Origin: Armatimonadetes bacterium Uphvl-Ar1
GTDB taxonomy: Bacteria; Armatimonadota; Fimbriimonadia; Fimbriimonadales; Fimbriimonadaceae
Direction of reading: 5' to 3'
NCBI GenBank assembly: GCA_002162075.1
Contig: CP021423.1
Coordinates: 2,666,001-2,730,000, forward strand
DNA length: 64,000 nucleotides
A program made the position numbers and the translations under genes. Below are positions 25,510-34,949 of the stretch, piece by piece (positions within the stretch are counted from its first letter, which is position 1; every line of letters starts with the position of its first letter). The notes under the pieces were generated by a model. The model had not been told where the DNA came from and searched no databases. It saw only the letters and a list, made by a program, of their open reading frames with translations.

Positions 25510-26802
25510 CTAAGGAACGAACGTTCCAATCTGGCTAATCGTTCGGCTTTCTGCGCCGTTCGCGATTCCCAGAACGATGTAATAGTATGTCCTTCCATTT
25601 TGAAGAGGAGGGCCATCGTACACGTACGCAAGCCCCGTCAGACCAGCCCGGACGAAAATTTCGGATGTTCCGCCCGTTGGGAATCGGTCGAAGACATAGA
25701 CTTCGTACTCGGTGGCTCCGGAACCGCCCTGCCAGCTAAACCTCGGACCAGAGCTAACTGCATTGATATTGAGCAAACCCAGGGTATCCAACACGATTCG
25801 ATTGCTGAGGTTACTTTCGGAATTATTGAAATCAGGATAGAGCGTCGCAACGGTCGAGAACGCGTAGCTATAGGTCGTGAAGGGCTCCAAACCTATATCG
25901 ACGTAATAGTCCGCCAGAGGGTCAAATGAAAGGTCAATCGCACTGACCGAGCCAGATGCCCCGAATCCCCGATAAACGTTGAACCCAAGTAAATCGGGGA
26001 AACGAATCACATTCCATCCAAAGTTTGCCTCGACGATCATATCCGACCGCAATGCTCGAGTTGTGGCTTGAGGAAGAGCTTCCGATCCGCCAAATTTTGA
26101 CTTTGCCCAAGCCAGTGCATTGCCATTTTCTCCTCGAGTTGCATCAGGATGCGAGGTGTACGTATAGGCATAGGTTACCGCGGGGGGATTCATCGACGGG
26201 AGTCCAGGATCGCCCAAAACAAAATTGACTGTTCGATCTTGCCGAACACCAAGCGTAAATCCTGTTTGGTCACTTCTAAACCCGCGACCAGTCGCGCTCA
26301 GGGTCATCGCCCCTGGCGGGACGTCGCGCATGACATACTCACCACTATCATTCGTCACGGCACGGATACTTGAACCAGATCCGACATAAGCAAAAACGCT
26401 CGCTCCTTGCAGTAGAAATCCTTGGCGGTCGCGCACGGTACCACGCAATACGCCCACCTCGTTCTCAGGCGCAACGATTACATTCACATTGTTTTGCTGG
26501 GTATCCGTCAAATTGAAAATTGTTGTTCGCCCAACGTACTTGGTGCCGTTCACAAATGCTTCGGCAACGACCTCGACATCCCCCGCTGGAAGGTTTTCTA
26601 ACGCAAAAGCTCCCGTTGACGTGGTCTGGGTTCGAACCCGATTCGATTCAACGGTCGCATCGCGAAGAGGATTAAACGCTTTGTCGAGCACGGAACCGGT
26701 GACGGTTGAAGTCTTAGGCCCCTGGTCTCCTCCGCATCCAACAAGCCCAACTCCCAACGATCCAACGACCAAGAAAAGCAGTGCATTCAGTCCAAATTTC
26801 AT
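25510..26802 (-). CDS. Lipoprotein with carboxypeptidase-regulatory-like and FnIII-like domains
   Basis: A 430-residue lipoprotein with lipobox VGLVGC. Two CarboxypepD_reg-like units follow: VTGSVLDKAFNPLRDATVES with AFALENLPAGDVEVV, and LRGTVRDRQGFLLQGASVFA with GEYVMRDVPPGAMTLSATG. The C-terminal 200 residues hold FnIII-like units (GFNVYRGFG; ATEYEVYVFDRFPTGG; GRTYYYIVLGI). It is followed by the 908-residue secreted protein after only 7 bp. Role unknown; the domain mix fits glycan or protein binding at the cell surface. Confidence 0.8.
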   Translation of the reverse strand: MKFGLNALLFLVVGSLGVGLVGCGGDQGPKTSTVTGSVLDKAFNPLRDATVESNRVRTQTTSTGAFALENLPAGDVEVVAEAFVNGTKYVGRTTIFNLTDTQQNNVNVIVAPENEVGVLRGTVRDRQGFLLQGASVFAYVGSGSSIRAVTNDSGEYVMRDVPPGAMTLSATGRGFRSDQTGFTLGVRQDRTVNFVLGDPGLPSMNPPAVTYAYTYTSHPDATRGENGNALAWAKSKFGGSEALPQATTRALRSDMIVEANFGWNVIRFPDLLGFNVYRGFGASGSVSAIDLSFDPLADYYVDIGLEPFTTYSYAFSTVATLYPDFNNSESNLSNRIVLDTLGLLNINAVSSGPRFSWQGGSGATEYEVYVFDRFPTGGTSEIFVRAGLTGLAYVYDGPPLQNGRTYYYIVLGIANGAESRTISQIGTFVP

Positions 26803-26846
26803 TGCAAAATCACTCCACCCTATAAACGATTGATAGAACCCCAGCG

Positions 26847-29364
26847 TTACCGACCAAAATTGAACGCAAACTCAAAATCCAAAGTGTTGGCACGGTACGC
26901 CCCACTGGACAGGAACGGATCGCTGTTGCGATTGTTCGCGAACCGGTACCGGACATTCAGCGCCAAGCTCTCCCAAAGTTGATACTGGTACACCAAGCTC
27001 AGATCAAGCTGACTCTGAGGCAAGTATCCCGTGACATTTCCATAATTGGCCGACAAACCGAGCTTTTGCCTCTGCCCCAATTTGTAATCCATAAATAAAT
27101 CAAATGAGACATTGTCTTGGGCAAATTGACTATTCCCCCCGATAGCAAAACACTCGCGCTGCTCCGATAAGCCAGTTTCCCAAATCCACCACTGATAAAA
27201 CCCGTTGCATTGGTTGCTGTACTTTTGAGGCTCGAAACCCCAAATGTCGTCGTGCTCAAGTTCAAATCACCCCCCAAAAAGTGGCCTCCTCCCAAATCGT
27301 AATCCATCCCAAAGCTGGCGCTTTCGGTGCGCGTGTTGCTCGAAACACTTCCGAAAGATCGATAGATCAACCCACTAGCTCGTAGCCCAAGTCGCTCGTT
27401 CGCTTGCCACCTCAAACTGAGGGAAGTATTCTGCCCGTTGGTTGCGCCACCCGTGAACGTTGTCCCCGTTCCCGATGTAAACCCGTTCCCATCGTATCCC
27501 GCGCCGAATCCTGTATTTAAGCCAGGAATGGACGAAACCGATCCCGAGTCGTACTCAGACAAACTCAGCCGAGCGGAGAAATCGTCCGTCGGACGGTAAT
27601 TGATAGCCCCAAGCAAATCTCGCCCTTGACCCGATTGGCCCCCACTCCGGATTTGGTTCAAACCGTAACCCAAACTAAAATCCCATTCCGAACCTGCGCG
27701 ATAAGATGTCTGAATCCGGGCGTTGGTGACCTGAGCGGATTGTGAGCCCGAAACCCTTTGTTCATCTAGCGACAGGCTCGTTGTCAATCCACCTAGAACA
27801 CGGCTTGTAGAAACACCTACTGTATCAATCTGATTTCGAGAAATGCCTGTGTCCGTTTCGTTCCGTCCTGCAGTCAGCGTGAGTGGCCACCCGACTGACG
27901 GATCAACCCCCAGCGTATAGTCCGCTGAAGTCCGAACAAACCGGGTGTTCTGAAATGTCGAATTGCTCGAATTGAACGTTAAAATGCTCGAATTCGAGTT
28001 GTTGAAATTGAACTGGCCATTTTTCCCTGCTTTCAATCCGAGTCGCCAATCTAAAACTCGTTCATTCCGGTTCAAAGTTGCGGATGATGTACTCACGAAA
28101 TCAGCCGGAATATCACGATAGTTACTTGCCAGCGACCATGGTCCAACGCTGTACCGACCGTTCAAGCTACGCGCTGTTCCGCTCCTTGGAGTAGGTGTAT
28201 TCGTCTCTCTGCCGAATGCTTGAGCGTATGTTAAATTCCCTGTTCCGCCAAAATTGATCGAATAATCAATCCCAACAACCTCGCGATCCCCAGTCACATT
28301 CCCGGTCGGAGTCGGCGTGTAAAGCACGTCGATGTTCGACGAAGCTGGCATAAAGCGGTTGAAGTAAAAAATGCTCGGATTGTCGTTGTCGAATCGCCAA
28401 TCGACGTTTTGAGTCTGCAAAACTCCATCTACTCGGATCACAACTGGTTCGGTTAAGAGAGGGCGAAATTGCAAGAAATAAGGCGTACTGGGCGGCCCAA
28501 AACCCTGGAATTTCTCCAAACGGGTTGAGAGCCCCCCGAATTACCGGTGACTTGCCTCGCCCCAGTGAGGCCAATCCGACCTGCCGCGCCAAAGTCATAG
28601 CTGAGTGCTGCACCCTCTAATCGACCTGCCGCACCCGAGAAGTTAAATGACTCGTATGTCGCGACAATGGTGCTTGTTGGCGAAATGATCTTGCTTTCCA
28701 AGGTTTGCCGGTTCAAGAAAGTGATTGCGCCCAGATCGTAGTCAATCGTGTAGTCGTTGCCCAAAGATTGCAGGACACCATCAACCTCCACCCGTTCACT
28801 CCCGCGAATGATCTGGCTGCTTTGAAGATAATAAGGGCCAGCTGAATTGGTTCCTTGAAAGGAAACGGATCGAGGCTCACCCCGAGCTTCTGTCCGAATG
28901 ATTCCCGCCTGAAATCCTTTACTCTTATAACCTGCCGATAGTCCGTTCACCGAGTTTCCAAAAGTGACAAACCGGTTCCGGGTTGGTACTCCAGCTCGAA
29001 TATCGCCGTATTCAGCTGACCACATACGGTTGTCAAACCATAATCGATACCTCGACGCTTGCGGGTCAATAAACCGCGAATCTTGGATATTCGCATCAAA
29101 ATTGAGCCAACCAAGTACGTCTCTGCCTTCTGCTCGTAAGTATCCGAGGTCAGTGATCCTGCGATCACCAAAGCCACCGTCGTTTGTAACGTTATATGCT
29201 TGACGGTCACCGTTTACCTCGCGGAAGTGAACGGTGACCCTCCGTTCTCCAAACAGCTTAATCCGATCAATAATCTTTTTCTTGGTGTATTCGATTGCCT
29301 CGGACTGAGCAAAGCCAGCCGACACTAAGGCGAGTCCCGCAAGAACAAGTGTGGGCTTAGACAC
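26847..29364 (-). pseudogene. Outer-membrane beta-barrel protein gene split by two frameshifts
   Basis: Three overlapping reading frames (28453-29547, 26999-28519, 26847-27092) join into one protein of about 840 residues. A signal peptide follows GTG 29364 (SKPTLVLAGLALVSAGFAQ). Two similar units follow, with GPYYLQSSQIIRGSERVEVD and PYFLQFRPLLTEPVVIRVDG. A long series of alternating beta-strands, rich in aromatic residues and ending FEFAFNFGR, fits an outer-membrane barrel with a C-terminal aromatic. Frame continuity is restored by adding one G in the run at 28532-28537 and one G in the run at 27135-27140. The start overlaps the csaB stop. Whether the gene is truly broken or miscalled is unresolved. 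Confidence 0.8.
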
Positions 29365-30430
29365 CAAGGCAATCTCGCAGTGCTTGAATATTCCCTTCCG
29401 CGGCGGTGCGTAATTCTTCTCGTTTCTTCTCAACCGTTTTCGCATGGGGATCTCGATCACGCATGAATGACTGGAACTGAGCAAAGAGTCGCTCACCCGT
29501 TGCTCCATCAATACTCGGAGGGGTTGGCAACCCAAGGACGTTCGCAAACGCCGTCACTTTCGGGTCATAACTCACCATCATAGGCGGAATTCCCATCGTC
29601 GTCGCCAAAATTCCCGCATGGAGCCTCATCGCAATCACTGCTTCCATCCGCCCAACTCGCTGTTGGAATTGGGCTGGGGTGTTCAAGTTGCGAATATCCG
29701 GCACCTTGCCGCCATGAATCTTTGCGATTGCGTCCACAATTGCGACGTCTTCTTCTGCATCCATCGGCATCAATACAGGCACAAAATTGTTCTGGCTGAG
29801 AAGTCGAGTGAGATCAGCAAAGGCTTGGACAACGGCTTTACTCTTGTCTTTTCCGTAGGGCCGAACAGAGACCCCAACTGTTTTCATGCCCGCAACTCCA
29901 AATGCTCGTTCTGATTCATCCGCGACAACGGGAGGCAAAAGAAACGCCATATCCGCAGTGACTTTTGGTGTGTGTTTAACTCCGAGCGATCGGAGGGCGC
30001 TCACGCTGCTCGGATCTCGAACTGTTATCATATCGGCGGCAGAAAATGCACCCGTTGCCAACCGCTTACCCATAAAGCGATTCAATGGACCAATGCCCTG
30101 AGCAAGCATCACCACTTTTTTATTAGCTTTCTTCGCTTCTTTAACAAGATTTGCGTAATATGCAACGCTCCGAATTGACGTCACATCTTGGAAAACACTT
30201 CCGCCAGGGAAAACGAGGGCATCACATTCAGCAATGGCATTTTTCACGGCGGGAAAATCTGTTTTACCAATGCCTTTGATTCCCATATTGCGCATCAGTC
30301 GCTCTGGTGATCCGCAGAGAGATTGATACTCGAAGCCAAGCCCTTCGATCCCGGTTGTAAAACCTTTCAGGATCGCGTCATCGCCCAAATTGCCCGCACC
30401 AAAATATCCTGCAAGGAGCAGTTTTGCCAT
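29357..30430 (-). CDS. csaB: Polysaccharide pyruvyl transferase CsaB
   Basis: A 357-residue GT-B-like pyruvyl transferase. It begins LLLAGYFGAGNLGDDAIL, the CsaB hallmark, with ALVFPGGSVFQDVTS, VVMLAQGIGPLN and AVIAMRLHAGILA. CsaB adds pyruvate ketals to secondary cell-wall polysaccharide, the ligand of SLH domains. In diderms with SLH-type porins this helps tether the outer membrane. Start ATG 30430; the frame upstream (to 30508) belongs to the DUF5693 gene. It follows DUF5693 by 5 bp, a pairing seen in other phyla, and overlaps the barrel gene start. Confidence 0.93.
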   Translation of the reverse strand: MAKLLLAGYFGAGNLGDDAILKGFTTGIEGLGFEYQSLCGSPERLMRNMGIKGIGKTDFPAVKNAIAECDALVFPGGSVFQDVTSIRSVAYYANLVKEAKKANKKVVMLAQGIGPLNRFMGKRLATGAFSAADMITVRDPSSVSALRSLGVKHTPKVTADMAFLLPPVVADESERAFGVAGMKTVGVSVRPYGKDKSKAVVQAFADLTRLLSQNNFVPVLMPMDAEEDVAIVDAIAKIHGGKVPDIRNLNTPAQFQQRVGRMEAVIAMRLHAGILATTMGIPPMMVSYDPKVTAFANVLGLPTPPSIDGATGERLFAQFQSFMRDRDPHAKTVEKKREELRTAAEGNIQALRDCLGV

Positions 30431-30435
30431 TGAAT

Positions 30436-32274
30436 TCAGTTCTCTTCCCCAGTTGATTGTTTCAAAGATTTGCCCACAATCAACCAGCCCAGGCCCCCAA
30501 GTATACACCCGAAGAGAATCCCGATCCCGATCCTTAATAAGTTCAAATGGATTGGAGTGTGGAGGTGACAGAGGGTGTTAACAATACTGGTTTGTCCGAT
30601 CATACCGACCACGATTAACCCCGCACCTGCGATTTTCAATCGGTCTTTCGACGCGCCGAGAGAAAACAAGGCCATTCCGACAATCATTGCCGGGTGTCCG
30701 ATCATGAACTCCTTTGTTCGGGGGCGAACTCCTAAAACGCGATCCAAAATATCTCGAAACTGGAGTTCTAGTCCGCTGACTGCCGCCGGATTGTCGTTAC
30801 CAGTCCGGAGATACATGAACCCAAGTACACCGATACTGAAAATCGTGAGGAGTGCGGAACCCCAAACAATCGGCTGTTTCATCACCGTCTTCAATTGAAA
30901 GACTTGCCCTAAGAGCAACACGCCAACAATAAAAATTGGCAAGAAGACTGAGACTTTGACCCCGGTGAAGATGTTCTGACCGAGCATGTACGGCAACCCC
31001 ACAAGCAGCCCCGCTACTGGTAGTCCACCCGCCAAACTAATGGCAGAAAATCCGAGGAAACTCGAAGCGACTGGTCGTTGGGGGTTTTCCAAATACCAAA
31101 GGGCACCGATCACGGGAAGCAAAATGGTGATGGCGAGTGCCGAAATTTCCCTCAGTGATGGGATGAAGATGCCGCCAGCAATCCCAAGTGCCCCTAACAA
31201 ACCGATTAATTCAGGGGATTTCAATCTGAGAAGCATAAACGACTTGGAAATACCGAAGAAGAGTGCGGGCAGCAAGAAAATTCCGATCATCCACTGCGCC
31301 GCCTGAATTGGAACTGGAGCAACGAAGGAGCGAGGCTCTTTGACAGTCAAGCCATCAATTTGAATTTGATTCCGAATCCCCTTCACAAGGTCAGCAAAGT
31401 CATCGAGGGGAGAATCACTTGCCGTGATCGCTGGACGGACGAGTAGGATTCGGATATTCCGTTCCCGGGCTGCTTTTGAATATCGCTCTATGATCGCGGG
31501 TTTGGACATGCGAACCAACTCAGCGGCCTGAGCCGCATGGAGTCGAATTGTATTTTCGGGAAACTTCGACCCCATGACTGAATCGCCAACGGTTTTTGAA
31601 AATTCAGCAGTTGTATATGCGATCTTGTTGACTTTGAGGGCATCTCCGGTTTGTACAAGCAAACTCGGATTTCCCAGGGCTTGATCGCCGAGGGGCAAAA
31701 GATACTTCACGCCGTCGCGAGCTAACGCCCGAATAGTTTCGATAACATAGCGATGATTTGTTCCCGTCGGATTTCCGACCCGCGCGAGAATCGGAAGTCC
31801 CGAAGACTGGGCAGCAATCACGTCATTCGGGCTCAAACCAATGGTGAGGCTTCGCAGACGAGTCGGATCCGTATAGAGGACTTCATTTCCAGCAGTATTC
31901 GACGCGCCATAGCGAACTTCAAACGCTCGGCGGACAAGTTCTTGGTCAGTTTGGTTTCCGAGCAACCGATACGAACCATTTGCAACCGGCTTTAAGGCAA
32001 GGACTCCATTGCTGAGAAGCTCACCTGCGGTTCGTTCATTGACTGATAGAACATTGACACCAGCATCTTTGAGCTGAGCCAATCCTTCAGCCAGCGTAAG
32101 GCCCTGACTTGCCGCAAGATCACTTACAACGTCGGCTTCTACCGCCAGACCAACTGCTCGGTTACTCCACTCGGCTTCGTATCTCGGATAAATCGCGATC
32201 AAACTCGCGACCGTCGACAATAGAATTGAAGCGGTTACCCACCAAGTCCACTTAGTCGTCTTCAAAATCTTCAT
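30436..32274 (-). CDS. DUF5693 family membrane protein
   Basis: A 612-residue protein. It has an N-terminal membrane anchor (WTWWVTASILLSTVASLIAI), then the DUF5693-like extracytoplasmic domain (YPRYEAEWSNRAVGLAVEAD; LKDAGVNVLSVNERT). The C-terminal half holds many hydrophobic segments, including LIGLLGALGIAGGIFIP and SVFLPIFIVGVLLLGQVF. The biochemical role of DUF5693 is unknown. Its conserved place beside csaB points to synthesis or export of the pyruvylated wall polysaccharide. Start ATG 32274 has GGAGG close upstream; the in-frame ATG at 32319 would overlap the rhomboid gene by 68 bp. Confidence 0.8.
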   Translation of the reverse strand: MKILKTTKWTWWVTASILLSTVASLIAIYPRYEAEWSNRAVGLAVEADVVSDLAASQGLTLAEGLAQLKDAGVNVLSVNERTAGELLSNGVLALKPVANGSYRLLGNQTDQELVRRAFEVRYGASNTAGNEVLYTDPTRLRSLTIGLSPNDVIAAQSSGLPILARVGNPTGTNHRYVIETIRALARDGVKYLLPLGDQALGNPSLLVQTGDALKVNKIAYTTAEFSKTVGDSVMGSKFPENTIRLHAAQAAELVRMSKPAIIERYSKAARERNIRILLVRPAITASDSPLDDFADLVKGIRNQIQIDGLTVKEPRSFVAPVPIQAAQWMIGIFLLPALFFGISKSFMLLRLKSPELIGLLGALGIAGGIFIPSLREISALAITILLPVIGALWYLENPQRPVASSFLGFSAISLAGGLPVAGLLVGLPYMLGQNIFTGVKVSVFLPIFIVGVLLLGQVFQLKTVMKQPIVWGSALLTIFSIGVLGFMYLRTGNDNPAAVSGLELQFRDILDRVLGVRPRTKEFMIGHPAMIVGMALFSLGASKDRLKIAGAGLIVVGMIGQTSIVNTLCHLHTPIHLNLLRIGIGILFGCILGGLGWLIVGKSLKQSTGEEN

Positions 32275-32941
32275 CTTCCTCCAATTCCGCTTCAGCCAAG
32301 ACAGACTTTCTTCCGCCAATCACGAGGATTGTGACCATTCCCGCTAAGAACCCTCCGACGTGTGCCCAATTTGCTACCCCGGCTTGGGGAATAAAAATTT
32401 GCCACAGAAACCAAATGACGAGCAGCATCCAACTCGTCACCGAGAAAGGAAGAAAGAAGAAGGGGGGAATCACGACCCTGATCTGAGCGCCCGGAAAGAG
32501 GAGAAAATATGCTCCGAGAACGCCTCCAATCGCCCCCGATGCCCCGACTGTAGGGATATCAGAAGTCGGATTGACGAATATATGTGCCGCCGCCGCAAAT
32601 AGCCCCCAAAAAAGATAGTACAGGGCAAATCGAGGAGATTTCAGTGCTTCTTCAACCGATGGCCCAAATGCTGCCAAAAACAATACGTTTCCGACGAGGT
32701 GCATCAAGTTGCCATGAAGAAAGAGACTCGTGAAAACTTTGGCGAGCTCTATCGGATCGCCTTTTGGACTCATGAACAGTAGAACCTGGCTTGGACGCAT
32801 CGCCAAGTCGGCGAAACCGATGTTTGGACCAAACAGTCCTCCGTTGCGATCCCAAAGGTAAATGAGAACATTAAGCGCGACCAGCGTCCAAACGATGATC
32901 GCAGGATTTTTCCGCAAAAGGTTGTCGCGGACAGGAATCAT
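32252..32941 (-). CDS. Rhomboid-family intramembrane serine protease
   Basis: A 229-residue polytopic protein with all rhomboid marks. The loop motif is FLHGNLMHLVGNVLF, the catalytic Ser is in VGASGAIGG and the catalytic His is in AHVGGFLAG. Rhomboids cut membrane proteins near the outer face of the membrane. The C-terminus is strongly acidic (AELEEDEDFEDD). It is the first gene of the DUF5693-csaB set, overlapping DUF5693 by 23 bp. A TAAGAT box lies 9 nt before the ATG and may be its promoter. Confidence 0.93.
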   Translation of the reverse strand: MIPVRDNLLRKNPAIIVWTLVALNVLIYLWDRNGGLFGPNIGFADLAMRPSQVLLFMSPKGDPIELAKVFTSLFLHGNLMHLVGNVLFLAAFGPSVEEALKSPRFALYYLFWGLFAAAAHIFVNPTSDIPTVGASGAIGGVLGAYFLLFPGAQIRVVIPPFFFLPFSVTSWMLLVIWFLWQIFIPQAGVANWAHVGGFLAGMVTILVIGGRKSVLAEAELEEDEDFEDD

Positions 32942-32969
32942 ATAGAGCCTATCTTACACTTGGGAGGAA

Positions 32970-34949
32970 TCATTGATCCCAAAAAACACCGAGAGCCCCC
33001 CGAGAGTTCTCTCCAAGCACTCTTTTTGCCCCATTTCTCACCCCAGAATCGCCCAAATACTGATCATTTCCACCCCCATCATTGAAAATCCCAAGGGTTA
33101 GAGCGTACTTTCTGAGCGAGCCTTCTGGCGATTCAACCGCTTTTCCGAACTGATTTGAGCCTGAAACTTGGTACTGGTCGTTACCAACCAAGTCAAAAAA
33201 TGCACCAAAGCCATTCGCATTTCCTGCCCCTAATGCCAAGCTTCCCGAAGAATATTTGTCATTTCCCGCATGATCAACAAACAATCCTAACGAAAAGTCA
33301 TGACCCGCCCCTTGGGTCATGTTCATTAGCCCTTTGAAATCATCATCTCCCTCTTCGTCTTCCAAAAACCCAATCCCAAAGTGAGCCCCTGCTCCTTGCC
33401 CATACCAAATTGAATCATATCGGTCGTCGCCTTCTCGATCCCAAAGCACCCCCATTCCCATCCAGTAACCGACTCCTTGAGAAAATACTCCAGCCGAGTA
33501 AAAATCAGCACCTCCGAGGTCAAATAACGCCCCAAAACCTCCCGCCAGACTGTTGCCAAAAAGGTAATCAAACCTGAGTCCGTAACCTGCACCCTGACTC
33601 ATTGAAACATTGTGCTCAGCGGACTGAGGCGAAGGAAAGTCGATAACTTTGTCCTCTGCGTGGTACTGATCGTTACCCCCCCGATCAATGAGGAGTCCGA
33701 CTCCTGCCGTCATCCCACACCCTTGGCTTTGAGTGAACGTGCGGTACTCATCATCACCCGCAAGATCGTCTTGGATTCCTATACCGAAGAATCCGAATCC
33801 CAGTGAATTGGAGTAAGTATCGTAGACATCTTTTCCTTGAACATCCAATCCGTAACTAAATCCAAATGTGGCCGATCCAAAGGCTTGTCCGGCTGAGCGA
33901 TAGAGGTCGTCACCGGATTCATCAATTAACACACTCACGCTGAAGAATGCTCTTCCCGGCCCACTTGCAAGTCGGAGATTTTTCCTCGATTCTGCATCGC
34001 GCACGAGTTTTCCTGCATAGCCAGCAGCGCTCAAGTACGAATCGTTACCCGCCCCGTCAATGAGAATGGAGCACCAACTGTCACTACCTTCCAAATAGGT
34101 ATCGTTCCCACCCGAATCGATGACAGCTAGAATGTTCTTGAGGTTCGTCGTCTGCTGACGACTATCCTGGATAACTACATCGCCCCATTTGGTGCCCATT
34201 CTCCATTCAAACTGTCCAATCGCCTGAGCAGACTGGATTAACCCCCGAACTGCATTTGCAGTGGCGACAAGATCTTGACTCGCCGCGCCTAGATAATTTA
34301 AATCCGTGTCTCTCGCCAGATTCAACCATCGACCAAATGATTTGGGGTCGCTGCCATTGAACGCTTCCGACTTAGTTAATCTCTTCAGTTCTGCTAGATC
34401 GTCGGGGTCTGGAAATGTCGTATCGTATAGTCTTCGTTGCGAAAAAATTGCATCTAGCAGAGTGGCAACAGCTCTTTTGAGATCGTCGGGCACCAATCCT
34501 TGCGATTGAGGCTCTTTGGTAATCAGGCCGGCGTCGCGATATTTTTGAATAACGACCGCGAGCGAATCACCACTAGGGTTTCGAGACAAGATTGCGGATG
34601 AGGGGTCACCTAGCAGATCACGGCGAGAGCCATACGGGCTCAAACGAGACATAACGGCCGCCAGCTTGTGAGGTTGATTGGCACTCAGAGTAGCATCGCG
34701 TTGGACTACTCCCATGGCGACCGGAACGTGCCAGGGATTGGCTGATAGGGCCGTTATAACCGGATTTTCCAACTGACCAGTGCGGTAATAGCTCATTGCA
34801 ACTGGGTCAAAAATTGCCGATTGGCGACTCAACCCAACCGCGCCAAGCGAAACAGCGGCGGCATTGTCTAAACTACTTGCATCGGGAAAGGCAGTTGTAG
34901 TGAAAAGAGCGATAAAAGCTAGGGCAATCATTTTCATTCTTGTTCTCAT
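32970..34949 (-). CDS. Secreted protein with about 12 G-(N/D)-D-x-Y repeats, unknown
   Basis: A 659-residue protein with a signal peptide (MKMIALAFIALFTTTAFPDA). Residues 30-250 are mostly helical and unrecognised. Residues 279-632 hold about 12 copies of a unit centred on G-(N/D)-D-x-Y, for example GGNDTY, GDDLY, GDDEY, GDDRY and GNDKY. Copies are spaced mostly 27-28 residues, with QGxG and GxGxLxD elements between them (QGAGAHFGIGFLEDEEGDD). This suggests a solenoid or beta-roll, possibly binding calcium through the Asp clusters (inference). It is not the RTX nonapeptide GGxGxDxLx. Start ATG 34949 or 34937. The 5' end overlaps the divergent hydrolase gene. Confidence 0.8.
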   Translation of the reverse strand: MRTRMKMIALAFIALFTTTAFPDASSLDNAAAVSLGAVGLSRQSAIFDPVAMSYYRTGQLENPVITALSANPWHVPVAMGVVQRDATLSANQPHKLAAVMSRLSPYGSRRDLLGDPSSAILSRNPSGDSLAVVIQKYRDAGLITKEPQSQGLVPDDLKRAVATLLDAIFSQRRLYDTTFPDPDDLAELKRLTKSEAFNGSDPKSFGRWLNLARDTDLNYLGAASQDLVATANAVRGLIQSAQAIGQFEWRMGTKWGDVVIQDSRQQTTNLKNILAVIDSGGNDTYLEGSDSWCSILIDGAGNDSYLSAAGYAGKLVRDAESRKNLRLASGPGRAFFSVSVLIDESGDDLYRSAGQAFGSATFGFSYGLDVQGKDVYDTYSNSLGFGFFGIGIQDDLAGDDEYRTFTQSQGCGMTAGVGLLIDRGGNDQYHAEDKVIDFPSPQSAEHNVSMSQGAGYGLRFDYLFGNSLAGGFGALFDLGGADFYSAGVFSQGVGYWMGMGVLWDREGDDRYDSIWYGQGAGAHFGIGFLEDEEGDDDFKGLMNMTQGAGHDFSLGLFVDHAGNDKYSSGSLALGAGNANGFGAFFDLVGNDQYQVSGSNQFGKAVESPEGSLRKYALTLGIFNDGGGNDQYLGDSGVRNGAKRVLGENSRGALGVFWDQ

